Shown: positions 13,066 through 25,266, counted from the first letter of the stretch. The stretch: 64,000 nucleotides of DNA from Mya arenaria (GCF_026914265.1 NC_069127.1:18983045-19047044), one strand, 5' to 3'. Program-made: numbers and translations. Notes: generated from the letters alone by a model not told the origin.

Positions 13066-13738
13066 ATGAAGCTAATATTGTTCAAGAAAGATATCAATAT
13101 CTGTATTTAATACAACCCTTTTTCACGAAATGATATTATGTTGCAGTAATTTAAGAGAAATAAAAAAATGTCATCCTGTCAGAAAACATTTAAACTGCAC
13201 ATAAATTATTCACATTTATTTTATACTTGAAAAAAATAAAAATCAAGAACATGTTTAAAGTTGATAACTTCCAACATATTAGATGAAAGAGGAGTGTGGG
13301 AGCTTTTATAATTTATTGTATTTAAAATTTTAGCATTTCATTTTGGTAGCATATAATCTGAGAGAGGTGCAAAAAAGTGAAATTTTATCGTGGCCTTTTT
13401 GGATGCCCTCACACCAAGTGTTGGAAATTTAGGCCATCACTTCCGTTTACAGACTTTGCCAAACCTTTTTGATATGTTTCAAAACAAAAACATACAAAAA
13501 TTAATGAACTTCAAGAAGTAAACAGGTTTTGGAAACCATAAGTAGATAATCAGTTACTGCTAGAAACCAAAAGTGCATTTATAGATTAGTGGTAACACAA
13601 ATCTTATCTAATTCACCAGTTATTATGCTACTTATTAAGTGGAATTCGTAAACCACAACAAGATATGGACATAAATCAGTGCATGACTTTCTCCAAGACA
13701 TACAGCTCCAATGAACACTATTTTCGCAAATTAAGATA
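13066..13738. other. Intergenic, no gene seen
   Basis: AT-rich sequence without a convincing exon, repeat border or RNA-like fold. Confidence 0.5.
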
Positions 13739-14527
13739 CAGTAAAACTGCGGTCTTTCAAACAAGCGGTCGTTCGAGAACCCGCGGTCCCTCAAGGTTGG
13801 AGCTTGGTCCCGAACATTTTTCCTTCTATTTTCGTATAAAATATACCTATGCTGCATCGAAACCTAATTATGTTGAGGAGTCAACCAATATAGTCGGTCC
13901 CAAGCACACAAATCATGCACAAAACCTTATGGCTGCCTCGAGGTAATAATTTCACACTTTTTCCCGAACACATGTTCCAAAATAAACAAACAATTGCAAG
14001 GTGTTATAATTTTCGCAAATTGTAAAAATTGCATTGATAGTTGAAAGGCAATTTGATTAGGTGTGAAAACCCGTTTATCACTGTTTACGCATGACCAAGA
14101 GTAGTTGATAAGGGCATTTGAGAAGATGATTATGAGAAGTTAATTGTGAGAAATGCAAATGAGTAAACACTATCATATCGATCAAACATCGAAATCTCTG
14201 AAAAGAATTCCTTCTTGTCACTTGGCTTTGGAATATATATGGCAATTTTGTAAAAATAAACATTTCTAATAAACATTTCTATTTATTCATTTATTGATAT
14301 TTCTTTTACATTTAGTATACGACAGCCTTTGAAAATATGAGCGATTTCCAGAACGCAACACATAATCGGTGTCTTAGTAAAAAGTCGGTTTGACGACTTC
14401 AAACTTAAAATACACTGAAGATGTTTCATAACAGACTGGAAAATTGAAATTAGGATCGTTCGAAACATTGGTACCCTCGAGGTTTTCGCTTGGTCCCTGG
14501 TGTCCTCGAGCGATCGCAGTTTAACTG
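13739..14527. mobile_element. pogo/Tigger-like MITE with TA target duplication
   Basis: Left end CAGTAAAACTGCGGTC, right end in reverse CAGTTAAACTGCGATCG, each flanked by TA (13737-13738 and 14528-14529). The subterminal parts also mirror each other (GGTCCCTCAAGGTT against CCTCGAGGGTACC). CAGT ends and a TA duplication are typical of pogo-type Tc1/mariner elements. The 789-bp interior has no transposase ORF, so this is a non-autonomous copy. Confidence 0.75.
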
Positions 14528-15579
14528 TATATATGTAACAAGTCAACACCTTTATATTACTTCGGGCGCAAAACATACTCCACAGCGCCACCACAACTCG
14601 ACAGCACCATCACTAGAGCAACAGTGCCACCATTTTTATTATTACTACATACATGATTTTTTTTTTTTTTCGTTTTTCGCTTATTCGTTGTTGTTTTTTA
14701 TGTTCCGGTGTAACTACTCAACATACGCCAGAATGCTCTTACAGTGTGTGTAAGCAAAGAAGTGTACTTGAAATGCTAGCCCGTCTGAAAATATGCACAG
14801 ATCTGACTTGAAGGAAAAGCTCCTGGCACAACACTTTGCACAACATTGAGACTAAATCGTAGCCAGCCTGCAGTAAAAATGTTCTTACATGGTACCACAT
14901 TCTCCGATTTTCAAAATATGTCTGTTTAATAAAATTGTCAAATAATATAAAAATCACATTCACGTTTTTAGAATTAAACACAGGGCACAGCTGCACCAAG
15001 GTAGTGTCGACAGCACATTTTCTTTGCACCACCGTAAAGTGGTGTAGTTAGCCTTTAGTGGCCGTGAAACACAAAGGGTTGACTTAAAATGTGAGTGAGT
15101 TTAGGGTTTTGCGAATTGAAAAATTTAAGCACTCGCTTATAATTTCCAAGTTGAAGTATCAAGAAAGTTAAATTCGAACCCTTTCGATTTTAAGATCAAA
15201 GGTGAAGACCACCTGAATGACCACAGTCAAGGTTTTCTTTTAAAAGAATATAAACAATGATTAAAAACAATTAACTAAAATGAGAAATTACAGTTCATGT
15301 TTTACAAATGTCTCTTGTCTTGTCATTTTTCCCTGTGCTGAAATTTGATATAATTGATCTCAGTTAGAAAATGCAAATGCAATACATGAGTATTTTACAG
15401 ATCCTCAAGCAATTTCATAACTATTATTTAAGTAGTGAAACTTACATTTTGTGGATTCATTTTTTCAGCTTTTTGAATGAATGTTAAAGTTCTTTTGAGT
15501 GGGACATTTTTTAAAAAAGGCTTACCGTAATGGCATTAGAAATGAGACTGATATGTGAGGTTTAAGTAAACCTGAAAGG
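14528..15579. other. Intergenic, no gene seen
   Basis: Contains a T-run at 14658-14671 but no exon-like ORF, RNA gene or repeat border I can support. Confidence 0.5.
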
Positions 15580-15656
15580 AAAGTGGACCCTGTGTGGGAC
15601 TCAAACCCTAGACTGCTGGAACACTAGCCTGGCACTCTTAACTAACTGAGCTAACC
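15580..15656 (-). repeat. tRNA-derived SINE head or tRNA relic
   Basis: On the minus strand the text reads GGTTAGCTCAGTTAGTTAAG, an A-box and D-arm, and then GGGTTTGAGTCCC, a B-box, at tRNA spacing. Anticodon-arm pairing is poor and no acceptor stem closes, so I call a SINE head. It ends 13 bases before the left border of the element at 15670. Confidence 0.65.
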
Positions 15657-15669
15657 GAATGACTGATCT

Positions 15670-16155
15670 CAGGGCTTTTTCTGACCATTTTGGGAAAAAG
15701 ACCCTAGACATTTTGGGAAATTTTGTGTCGTGAACATGCTGATATTGGTAAATTTTACAGTTAAAAGAAAAAGCTGTCAAGTCTCCTGTGAATTAGGAAA
15801 TGATTTAATCTTAGTTTACTTTCCTTTAAAAGACCCAAAATGGCTTAAATATCAATCCTTGGGTGTAAATATCTAATTGCAATAAATCATGACAGATAAT
15901 ATTTCATACTGATCTCTGAATGTGATGAAAATCAATAATTTCCGAGTTCAATTATCAAAAAACTTTACATCACATAATTTATTAGGATGTTGAAAATGAA
16001 CCAGTACAGGTAAAAAGACTTTCTAAAAAAAAAAAGTTTTTTTTTTTTTTTTTTTTTATTGGGATTTTTTTCTGAAGATTGGGAAAAATATCTTATATTC
16101 TGCTTTGGGAAAGGGTCCGATAGTCGGACCCGTGGGTACTATAGAAAAAGCCCTG
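15670..16155. mobile_element. Non-autonomous DNA transposon, CAGGGCTTTTTCT ends
   Basis: Left end CAGGGCTTTTTCT, right end AGAAAAAGCCCTG (perfect 13-bp inverted repeat), flanked by the direct repeat GATCT (15665-15669 and 16156-16160). It is 486 bp with no ORF and contains an A-run/T-run stretch near 16026-16058. The interior from about 15868 to 16020 recurs in reverse at 17815-17990, confirming a dispersed family. CAGGG ends recall hAT-like elements, but those make 8-bp duplications, so I leave the superfamily open. Confidence 0.78.
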
Positions 16156-17625
16156 GATCTTACCCACACATACTACAGTGTTTAATATCAGTCCTGGGGT
16201 ACAGTGGGTATCATATATTTCTTTTAGGTATTGACACTTCTTGAATGTTGATTTCAAATCAGACATTGAAGGTAAAGTGGAAATAAATTCAAGAATTATT
16301 GTCGAACTATAATTATTTGGTAAAAACAATAAAAGTGTGATCTTTTTTGCTTTCGAGATGAATTCATTCAAGATAAAGCTTATGTTTTAAATCAATTAAA
16401 CAGTATCCTCCACGCAGAACTACCACTTTTCACTTTCCTCAGCGTTTTCACTCGTTCACCCTCCAAGGCTGATCAGTGGACCTTATAATTACAATCCCCG
16501 CGTTACACAGAGTGAAAACACCACGAAACTCCGAGAAAACCAATAAGAATATCCTACTGTACATGTATCTGATTTTGTGTTATTTGTCTGAATACTTTTA
16601 TTTGATTGTGTTGTTTCAATATTTTTCAGACTTACTTGCATGATTGTAATACAACTGGTAATCCTTTGACGGCGCAAAAATGCAATATTATTTTGTCGAT
16701 GACCATTTTTGACCCAGTTCTAATTATATCTTGCTAATACTCATTTGACTTTAGTCCCAGTTACTTAAAATAATGTAAACATTATGTTTGCTACGTATAT
16801 AGAGATTGCATTTCATACTAATAATTTCTAATTATTAACTAAGAAGTAATGGTTTTAATATTTTTTAAACACAATATTCATACTAACACCATAACTTTCA
16901 TAAAATAGTTCAATTTAAAGCTGAATTATATTCACTTAGAGAAGAAAATAGATTAAATCGGCGATTTTTAAACCACAGAAAATGAATAACCTTCACACTT
17001 TTATAACGTCATAATTAACAATGCAATTAAAATATTATCTGGAATGCGGAAAAACAACTGATATGTATCACAAAAGAAATAGTGACAGGAAATATATTCA
17101 CACTTACATTGTACTCAACACCAGCATTACTCCAATCCAATTTAGTTCTCAACAACACAAAAAGAGTATAACATAATCATAGTAAACAAACAAACAAATA
17201 GTTCAAAGGTCATTTAATAACCGAATGAGATATAGATGTTTTGTTTTATTGAATATGTCTGCTTTCTTTCTTTACGAGGAAAAGCTAACGAATGTGAAAA
17301 TGATTGAGTTTTATAAACGAAATAACTTCAAACGTAATTATTTATTTTCAATAATAGCAAAGTAGTAGCAAAGGATACAACTCGGAGTTCCGCTTTGAGG
17401 CCAATAAAACAACACAATCACTGGTGATACAGGCTATAAAACCTTCGGTGGCAACTCGGCTGATTTTAGTGAGGAAAGCATTGATGTACTTGGATTTAGT
17501 TAAAAACCCTCGGAGTGACTGAGGAAAGTGGAGTGTACTGTACGTGGACAGATTTTAAACATTTTTTATATGGTTAATCCTTCATGTACAAGTTGTTCCA
17601 ATTGGGTTAAAAATATAGATTTATT

Positions 17626-17630
<5 letters not shown>
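16156..17630. other. Intergenic, no gene seen
   Basis: No convincing exon, repeat border or RNA gene in about 1.5 kb of AT-rich sequence. Confidence 0.5.

Positions 17631-17706
<76 letters not shown>
17631..17706. repeat. (AT)n microsatellite
   Basis: Thirty-eight uninterrupted AT dinucleotides. The YIYIYI reading frame across it is an artefact. Confidence 0.97.
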
Positions 17707-17709
<3 letters not shown>

Positions 17710-17814
17710 ATAGTTAAATACAAAATATCACATGAAGTTATATCACAGATTGTTTAACAAAGAATTAAGGATGATCATCAATTCTTAATCACAACAAAAA
17801 TATGTTGTTGTTTT

Positions 17815-18000
17815 ATGAATGACTTTTTACCTGTACTGGTTTAATCAACATCATAATAAATTATGTGATGTTAACTTTTGGGGTTAATTGATTTCAGAAA
17901 TCAATGATTCTCATCACATTCAGAGGTAACAAATATTATTTGTCATGATTTATTGCAATTGATATTTCAGCCATTTCAGGTCTTTTGAAAGGGAAAAGAA
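17815..18000 (-). mobile_element. Inverted fragment of the CAGGGCTTTTTCT family
   Basis: In reverse complement this segment aligns with 15868-16020: AATGTGATGA, ACATCACATAATTTATTA and CCAGTACAGGTAAAAAG are shared in order. The ends are not recognisable, so it is a truncated copy. Confidence 0.7.
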
Positions 18001-19320
18001 ACTAATATTTAATAATTTCCTTACTTGCAGAAGACTCGCCAAATAATGCCCTTTTAGGGAACTTTTTTAAAGGGGTTGTACTTCATATGATAAAATAGCG
18101 GAAAAAAAGAAAATTGTCAAAAACTGACATAAACTTGGCATCGATGTGTACAATGCATTGAAACTTACTAACTGAAGTACCACATAGTTTACAATTTATT
18201 TAAGTTTAGCAGTTATTTTGTATTTTTCCATTAAAAAAGATTACTGAGTATGTCTACCAGCTAGAATTCATTTTTTATGCGTGATTGCATACATGCCATA
18301 TCCCCCGGAGGGGGAAAAAATCCCCCAGAATTTCGACCCATCCCCCGGTCTCCCGGAGGGCGATGAAAATCCCCCGGAATTAAAAAAAAGTGTGTTTAAA
18401 ATTACGCAAAATTATCACAGGGTTTAATTGTATATGCCTGTTTACAGTTATAATGCCCTTCCTGTCCCGAAGCTTAATTGGATTATCAACTGATGGTGTG
18501 TTTTAACATTGGGTGACACTTAATAAATCAGCAGGGCACATTTCATGCATTGTTTTGATTGAAACTGACAGAATTTGCGTAAGAAATGTCAATTAGACTG
18601 GTCAGATAAAAGGTTGATTTTCATTGGTTAAAACTATAATTTTTTTCCAATCAGAGAGGATGTAACAAATTCAAGTGTTCTTCATAACATTGTGAATGTC
18701 ATTGTCATCAAAAGGATTTACAATTTAAAGGTGACAGTAAATTATTTAGTAAAGAAAAGGATTAAAATGACTAATAGACAATGCTGTTCTTTGTTATGCC
18801 CCACTAATATGTTTACATACATGACCTTCATTGCAAATATCGGAAAATAACAGAACTTCCACTTCCAGAAGAGAAACTGAAAGTAGACAATTCGGATGAA
18901 ATGACTTTTATTTATTTTAATTTTATGGTGGTGATGTTTTTATTTTTTGATGAATGCCAAAGAAGATATGTTTATGAACTTAAACAATAAATTATGCATT
19001 TGCTTTTTATCAGAAGCAAACAAATCTGACTATTTGGGAATTGAAATGAAAAATATTGATAATTCATTCCATTCATCATTTATGATCATAGGCAGCAGAT
19101 TTTGTATCCAACTTTAGAGGAAGGTAAGCCCATTAAATTGTCTCTGAAACATATTTTTCTGTCAAGTATTCTATTTTGCAAGTGAGTGCTTTTATTATGC
19201 AATATGGCTGTGTCTCATAAAAATATAGATTAAGTGCTGGAAAAAGGGGTAGACAAGGTGAATTGGCACGTGTGTCATGCCCGTAATGCTACATGGCGAT
19301 GATGAAAATACCCTGGTATG

Positions 19321-20567
19321 CAGGGATAATTCTATGTAAGATTTTCAATGAGAGAATTGCTCCCATTTGTCCAAAATTGGTGAGAGAATTTTAATTTCAG
19401 TGAGATTTTTATAAAACATGGATAACGCAGTGAAAAATTAATGCATAACAGTAACTTATTGATAAATATCAATACGGTATATTTACAAATTTACAATATA
19501 TAGATATATAGATATGATATATACATTTGTTTGACTAGAAGAAAACACTTGTAACTTGTTAACAGTTCCGGCATCATGAACGTTCATACTCATCATACTT
19601 GAGCAAAAAATAGGATTTAGCCATCTTAGCTGACTTTTTTGGGGGGAGATGAAGGCTTTCCATTTTTGTTTTCATCTGAAGCTGGTATTTTATTTTCGTC
19701 CAGAGACTTTTTTCAAGGAATGCAAACAACGTTTTCTGATTTGACATTTTGACGCTTCCGATATTGTAGATGCCTTTAAAATGCAGTGGCATGGACCTAT
19801 AAACCATGGACTGGCAATTCTCGTCTGTGTTAATGCGATTAGCTCAAACTCGCGCGTGCAGCGAGATTTCATTCCGAGAACTTACCGTGTGGTCATTTTT
19901 GAGACTTCTGACATCGGCCGAATATACATGTAGGAAAACATTAATTAAAACTAAATATAAACTTAATCAGGAGCATATTAGGTCCTGATTAATTCTTTGA
20001 TAATTAAAGAAAATACAATAATGACAAACTACAAATATATTACATGGGACATGTCGATCGGTGTTAAAAAATAATTATCAGCAGAGCTGGCGGAAATAAC
20101 TGAAGATCTCCGTTAATCACCGATCGGATATTCGACAGAATTTTTCGATATTTTCCGAGTGCACGCTAAGGATTGTGGGTAAATTATTATTTCTTATCAT
20201 TTCACCAATATCAGGCAGTTGCCAGTCCATGGTTTATAGGTCCGTGGCAGTGGTAACCCGTGTAAACAAAATTATTCCGGGTCGCAAAAAGCTTGAAAAC
20301 AAGTGCGTGGATGATATCGATTAAAACATTTGATAACACAAATGCGTTCAATGTAGGGGAGGCAATTTGTAAGTAATTCAATTAATATAAACAAAAAGCC
20401 ATCAGCGATTATGATGCTTTATTTTGTAAAACAACAAAAGGGAAATAGACACAAAATACATAAACTGCGATCAAGCGCGAGAATATCTCGCATTTATATG
20501 ATTTGGATGCGATTTGAGTGATTTTTATGCGAGAAATCGTGGAAATCGCTTACTAGAATTATCCCTG
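19321..20567. mobile_element. Middle DNA transposon of the nest
   Basis: Left end CAGGGATAATTCTA, right end TAGAATTATCCCTG (perfect 14-bp inverted repeat), with the direct repeat GGTATG at 19315-19320 and 20568-20573. It lies inside the 18288-20791 element and itself carries the 19790-20246 element. The terminal region carries GAGAATT/GAGAAAT motifs. No coding capacity. Confidence 0.82.
19790..20246. mobile_element. Innermost MITE of the nest
   Basis: Left end CATGGACCTATAAACCATGG plus ACTGGCAA, right end its inverse with one change (CACGG), giving a 28-bp inverted repeat. The direct repeat GCAGTGG flanks it at 19783-19789 and 20247-20253. It is 457 bp with no ORF beyond chance. Confidence 0.85.
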
Positions 20568-20845
20568 GGTATGTGACCCAAATCCCCTTAAATTCTGGAC
20601 ATAATCCCCTCGGGAGCCTTTCAAAATTATGGCAATTTGTTGTTTTTTTGTACTTGCGTCTTAAAATACTTTGAAATTTTGCCGAATTAGACCTGCTTAA
20701 AAATCCCTCTGAATACTACCAAAATCCCCCTGAATTTTCAGACTTTTGGACAAATCCCCCTGAATGGTCTCCAGAATATATGGCATGTATGGTGATTGGC
20801 TAGTCGTACCGAGGGAGGTGTATAGCTTAATTATGTCACCCAATT

Positions 20846-22150
20846 AGAGTTAGCCGTAGTACCTCAGTGGATACGGCGCTGGACTGCAATTTTGGCGACA
20901 CCAGGGCTCTCGCGAGGGGGCGACTTGGGCGAAGTGGTCGCCTAAAATTCCCAGACTTCGCCCATTTGTATCATCAAAGCGACATTGACTTCGCCGAAAA
21001 TTTTAGCACATTGTAAATCTGTCAATCAGCGAGTATTTGGCCAATGTCCCATTAGTCAAAACATCACAATAAGCCATTCATACAAATTGATAATCTCCTA
21101 ATCCGATAATTGGGCCATGTCATCCAATTACCAAAACATCGCCAGTAGGCGGAGCTATTGAAAGTTAACCAATCAGAATGTACATTCAGAAGACCCTGAT
21201 CAAATGATATAAGTTCGTTAAAATGAGATAGAATTGGAGACATAATTATGAAATATCGTGTCAAGCATTAATTTAAGTTAAAAAGTAATTAATATATGTA
21301 TTGAACAAACAATGCAAGACATTTAAACATTGTTGCTTTTGAAGCAGACGGCCATAGCCATCTCGGGCCATCGGCAAGTAGGCGCTAAGAAAATCAATAT
21401 CATGATGTATCACCAAATATTTGATTGGTTTTAGTGAAATGTTCATGATGAAAAATGATTTGTAAACACAAAAAAATATTATTTTTTTGCTTTATGTAGA
21501 GTTTACTTACAGTAATTTTCTCCTGTCAAAGTTACGATGTCAGAAAAAATCGGCGAGATCGCCATTTTGTCAGAACAATTTTCCGAGTTAATTTTTCAAC
21601 TTCCCATTATGTATTGGTAAATTTTTCATCAAGGACACTGATTTAAATGTCATTTGGTTCTTAAATGTCAGCATATTTAAAATTATTTAGCCAGAGACAA
21701 GTAAATAACAGCACAGCTGAATGTGATATTCGTACCCTATCCCGTACCAAAACAAGATTCGTCTCCCTACTTTATTGACAGTTCATTTATGAGGTCATTA
21801 TGATTATTTCAAATCCTTAGATGTATTTTTTTGCTTCATTTTAGATGCTATTTGGAGATTAACTATGTGACATTGACAAATACACTTTTGCTGAGCCAAA
21901 AATGATACATTATTTTATGAACATTTTATATAGTTATAGCAATCAATTTGAATGTGAATATAAACTGAGGTGTGTGGTATGGCATAGTTTTTGTATCAGG
22001 TGTTATAAAAAGTATCACTTCTCCCTAAAGTCTCCCCACTTCTCCCTAGATTGACTGAAGGGAGAAGTCACTTCTCCCAAAATTTTCAGCCTAGTGAGAG
22101 CCCTGGACACGGGTTTGAAACCGGTCTCCGACACAATTTTTTTTTACATT
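20846..22150 (+). repeat. tRNA-derived SINE split by a DNA transposon
   Basis: The left piece (20846-20901) reads TTAGCCGTAGTACCTCAGTG GATACGGCGCTGGACT, an A-box and anticodon arm. The right piece (22106-22150) reads GGGTTTGAAACCGGTCTCCG followed by a T-run, a B-box and tail. Joined across the 20902-22105 insert, the A-to-B spacing is that of a tRNA. Confidence 0.72.
20902..22105. mobile_element. DNA transposon with CAGGGCTCTC ends, inserted in a SINE
   Basis: Left end CAGGGCTCTCGC, right end GTGAGAGCCCTG. The direct repeat GACAC lies at 20897-20901 and 22106-22110. It is 1204 bp. The right arm repeats the phrase TTCTCCC (near 22020, 22040 and 22070). No transposase recognised. The ends and 5-bp duplication match the style of the element at 15670. 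Confidence 0.78.
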
Positions 22151-22411
22151 TTGGTACTTTTTTACAATTATGATATCAAAGCGTAACACATTCTATCAGA
22201 TAATTGTCCCGAGATTCGTTACAGAAAAAACTTTTTTTTGTGCCAATCTGGTGTACAGTCCCTTTAACATTTGGATATTCATTTTGTTCCCTAAATGCCA
22301 CAAGTTGACTTTTTCATATCAATGTAAAATATATTCTTCAACTGTTACTCCAGAATACTAAACACTTTACTGTTAAATAAAAACACGAAAGTTACATTTT
22401 AATTATTTTAG

Positions 22412-22505
22412 TCTCATTGTTATTGCTATTTGATATTTTATGTATGTTTGTTATTCATGTCGGAAAATAGCTCCTGACTTTAAATAAAGATTCTTGTATC
22501 TTGTA
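22412..22505 (+). mobile_element. 3' tail of a LINE, same family as 36346-38705
   Basis: The phrases TCTCATTGTTAT, ATGTATGTTTGTTATTCATG, TCGGAAAATAGCT and GACTTTAAATAAAGATTCTT occur in the same order at the 3' end of the minus-strand LINE at 36346. This is a severely 5'-truncated copy ending in TTGTATCTTGTA. Confidence 0.8.
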
Positions 22506-23760
22506 ATACCTTTTACTTATTACACATAATTTTTTAATAGAACACAAATAATTAGTTTAATTTAGATCGACTTCTGTCAATAAATCATCGCCATTTTGAA
22601 ACCATCTAGCAGGTGCCGGTTATCTTTCCGCTCAATACACTTAGCGCTGGGATCTGTCATTTTTGCTAGGAAATCAACAAGTGGGATATGTACACTTAGA
22701 GTCGCCAAATAAAAAATCGTCAAAGACTCTGAAGGGGCTGTATATATGGACTAGCAGGCGACTGGAAAACTTATTCTTTTAACTGTAAATTTTCCCAATT
22801 TCATTGGGGAAATGGGCATAATAGACTGCTTAGCCTCCTGTGACTGTCATTTTTCATTTTACATCTATTGAAAAAATATAGGGTAAAACTTTTAATTGTA
22901 AATCGTCAATGATCGCGAAAATGTGTGACAATAACGAAAAACTGGTGCAAACGAGTTTTAAGACTGAAATGAAACTGATTTTTCGTAAAAACTATTTTAT
23001 AAAATACGTTTTACTCTAAAACTGTCCGTAATTTAAACTAGTTGTCAGCATACTAACCAAAATAGATCTTGTTTTTCTTTTTCACAATTTTTAATCCACT
23101 GCCGTATTGTCAAACTAATACTGTAACAGACATATTGGCCGCCGATAAATCGTTAAAGTTATTGAAACAAAAAATATAATGGTACCATTGTTCTCTTTTT
23201 ACAAAAAAGGAGCGCAGGGTACCTGTCTAATATTAAAATACCCATTAGTATACAAAATAAGATAAACGCAGGCCTTTGATATTTAGAACAGTGATCATTT
23301 TTTTTTTATAAATGTTACCCATTTTCATTAATATGTATTATATATAATCGTTGCCTGGATGGTTCATGTCATATGTATATTCCAACACCATGACGGTCTT
23401 TGATCGTTAAGTCATATCTTTTGAAAATCAATTAAAGTGACTTATTGAACGTGAAAATACACACAGAAAAGACATGAAAGGTTGGAGAAATGGTGTCGAC
23501 TCGTGCTACCGATAGAAAGTTTCCATCTACGCATTGTAATTGTTTATATGTGTATTTTATTCGCGTCTTCCATTTCACGTCAAGTGATATATTCCTAAAA
23601 CTCTACAAGTCACTGTATACTATATAGTACCTCATATCGAATACGCATTTACCATTTGCTCACAAGACCAGAGAACGTATGGAATCTGTTCAAAACACCT
23701 CATTAATCGCACAAGGACTAGAACACATGGCATATCCTGACCTATCTATAGCGACTAGGT
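22506..23760. other. Intergenic, no gene seen
   Basis: No exon-like ORF or repeat border supported in this 1.25 kb. Confidence 0.5.
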
Positions 23761-23770
23761 AAGCCTTGAC

Positions 23771-23829
23771 TATAAAAGGAAATGCCGGGTCACAACAGTA
23801 CTTCAATAACAACAGAACTGAAGTACTGT
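23771..23829 (+). promoter_or_regulatory. TATA box followed by a perfect hairpin
   Basis: TATAAAA at 23771-23777 lies in the sequence CTATAAAAGG. An initiation site would be expected near 23800. Exactly there is a perfect 11-bp inverted repeat, ACAGTACTTCA (23795-23805) and TGAAGTACTGT (23819-23829), with a 13-nt loop. It would form a hairpin at the 5' end of any transcript. What it drives is unknown; candidates are the small ORF at 23855 or a 5' leader exon of the sorbitol dehydrogenase gene 1.4 kb downstream. Confidence 0.4.
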
Positions 23830-23854
23830 CGGACTGTGTGGGAAAATATGTACC

Positions 23855-24133
23855 GTGAATAGGAAGAACATGGATCTTATATCGTTTTATACTAAATTTG
23901 AAACACGAGTTCTAGATTTGACAATCCATTACCGAACATACTCAAAACAATGTATACACTTATGTTATGAAAAGCCATCACCGAACATGCTCCCCTCACA
24001 ATGTGATGACTTATGTTGTGAAAAGCCATTCTGTTTCCGCACATTCACAAGTCAAAGTGTGTTAAATGATGTATGTGAAAAACAATCATCGAACAGTCTC
24101 ATATATCGCATTATGATGACTATGATATGGTAA
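23855..24133 (+). CDS. Uncertain small ORF with three 18-residue repeats
   Basis: Ninety-two codons starting 26 nt after the hairpin. The middle can be written as three 18-residue units built on HLCYEKPS, DLCCEKPF and NDVCEKQS, which corresponds to 54-nt repeats in the DNA. The units are cysteine-bearing, but no signal peptide or membrane segment is evident and I recognise no family. The TATA box 84 nt upstream is the only support for expression. It may equally be a non-coding tandem repeat in the leader of another transcript. Confidence 0.22.
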   Translation: MNRKNMDLISFYTKFETRVLDLTIHYRTYSKQCIHLCYEKPSPNMLPSQCDDLCCEKPFCFRTFTSQSVLNDVCEKQSSNSLIYRIMMTMIW

Positions 24134-25266
24134 AGTATGTGAACATTAAATTGCGAACAATATCAACATTGATGAACAATAAAGCTCATATACCCAAGTG
24201 AATTTTGAAGCTGTCAGACCGAGCATGGAACAGGCATGAATCCCATACGGCTGAACATATTATGGATCTTGAATGGCTAAACGGGGAGAGATTTTTGGAC
24301 GAACCCCCATATGATATTTAACTTTCTTTTCCATTTCAACCGTTTCACCTTATACTATGATAATCACAAATGTGTTACTAACCAAAAATGTCGAAAAATA
24401 AGTATAAACCACTTAAATGTGTATACTAACAAATGTTTGACATGATTTCATACCAGAATAAAACATGAACATTAAAATGTATGCAATACTAGTATATAAA
24501 CATTACGTGTTCCATCAACATTTCTATTATAACGTTTTCCCCTGGAAATGGGTATACAAATATATTTTTATACCCAAAATATTTGTAACAAAGGTACAAT
24601 CAATGAATAAATGGATAAAGTGAATGGAGTGAATAATGAATGATTTAATAGTTATGAACAAGGGGATAAAATGAAATGAGCAAAAATAAAATATTATAAT
24701 ATACTAGCCAATACTTTAATATATGTTAACTAGATGGTCGTGCATGGTACAAGGTCTGCCCAGTATTGTTCTACTTCTATTTATCTAACTGAAGTTCAAA
24801 CATTTCGCTGACCTTTTCTCTTTTATGATCAACGTTCTTGTCTCTTATCATTTATGCCTCCTCACACTCACTTACTCTAACCGTTTTCATCCCCTATTTC
24901 CATGACTTTAATTTTGCCACCGACCCATGCAATACAAGGATGCAGAATGACTTTAGAATATGACTGTGATAAAAAAAATCTCCCCAAAAATGCACTGCAA
25001 AATTTGTTCAAATCCACTGTGTATATCTGTACTTTAGATATGCAAGAGAATTTCGGTATCTTTCATTACACTTGTATGGCAAAATTGGATTAACTTTTAA
25101 GATGTGACATCGCGACCACTGTCTCTGCTACCATGGTATGGTTAATACCCAAATAGTTATGAGAGAGTAAGATAACCAGTGATTTGAAGGACGTACATTG
25201 TTTAAACAAATATCCTATCTTCTTTGATATGAGAACATATCACTATTGACTGCAGGCCTTGAAAAT
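24134..25266. other. Intergenic, no gene seen
   Basis: AT-rich; no exon or repeat border supported. Part of it may be leader or promoter of the sorbitol dehydrogenase gene. Confidence 0.45.

Larger units (their letters stand above)
18288..20791. mobile_element. Outer DNA transposon of a three-level nest
   Basis: Ends CATACATGCCATAT and ATATGGCATGTATG (14-bp inverted repeat except for two extra bases on the right side of the pair), with the direct repeat GTGATTG at 18281-18287 and 20792-20798. Both arms carry subterminal copies of ATCCCCC(A/G/T)GAATT in the same orientation, near 18329 and 18380 on the left and near 20725 and 20754 on the right. Removing the inner insertion leaves about 1.25 kb. 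No transposase ORF. Confidence 0.8.

Noticed and set aside
17528-17713. Short ORF ending in repeated Tyr-Ile
   Set aside because: Translation of an (AT)n run.
23795-23829. Iron-responsive element
   Set aside because: The loop lacks the CAGUGN hexaloop and the stem has no bulged C; left as an unnamed hairpin.
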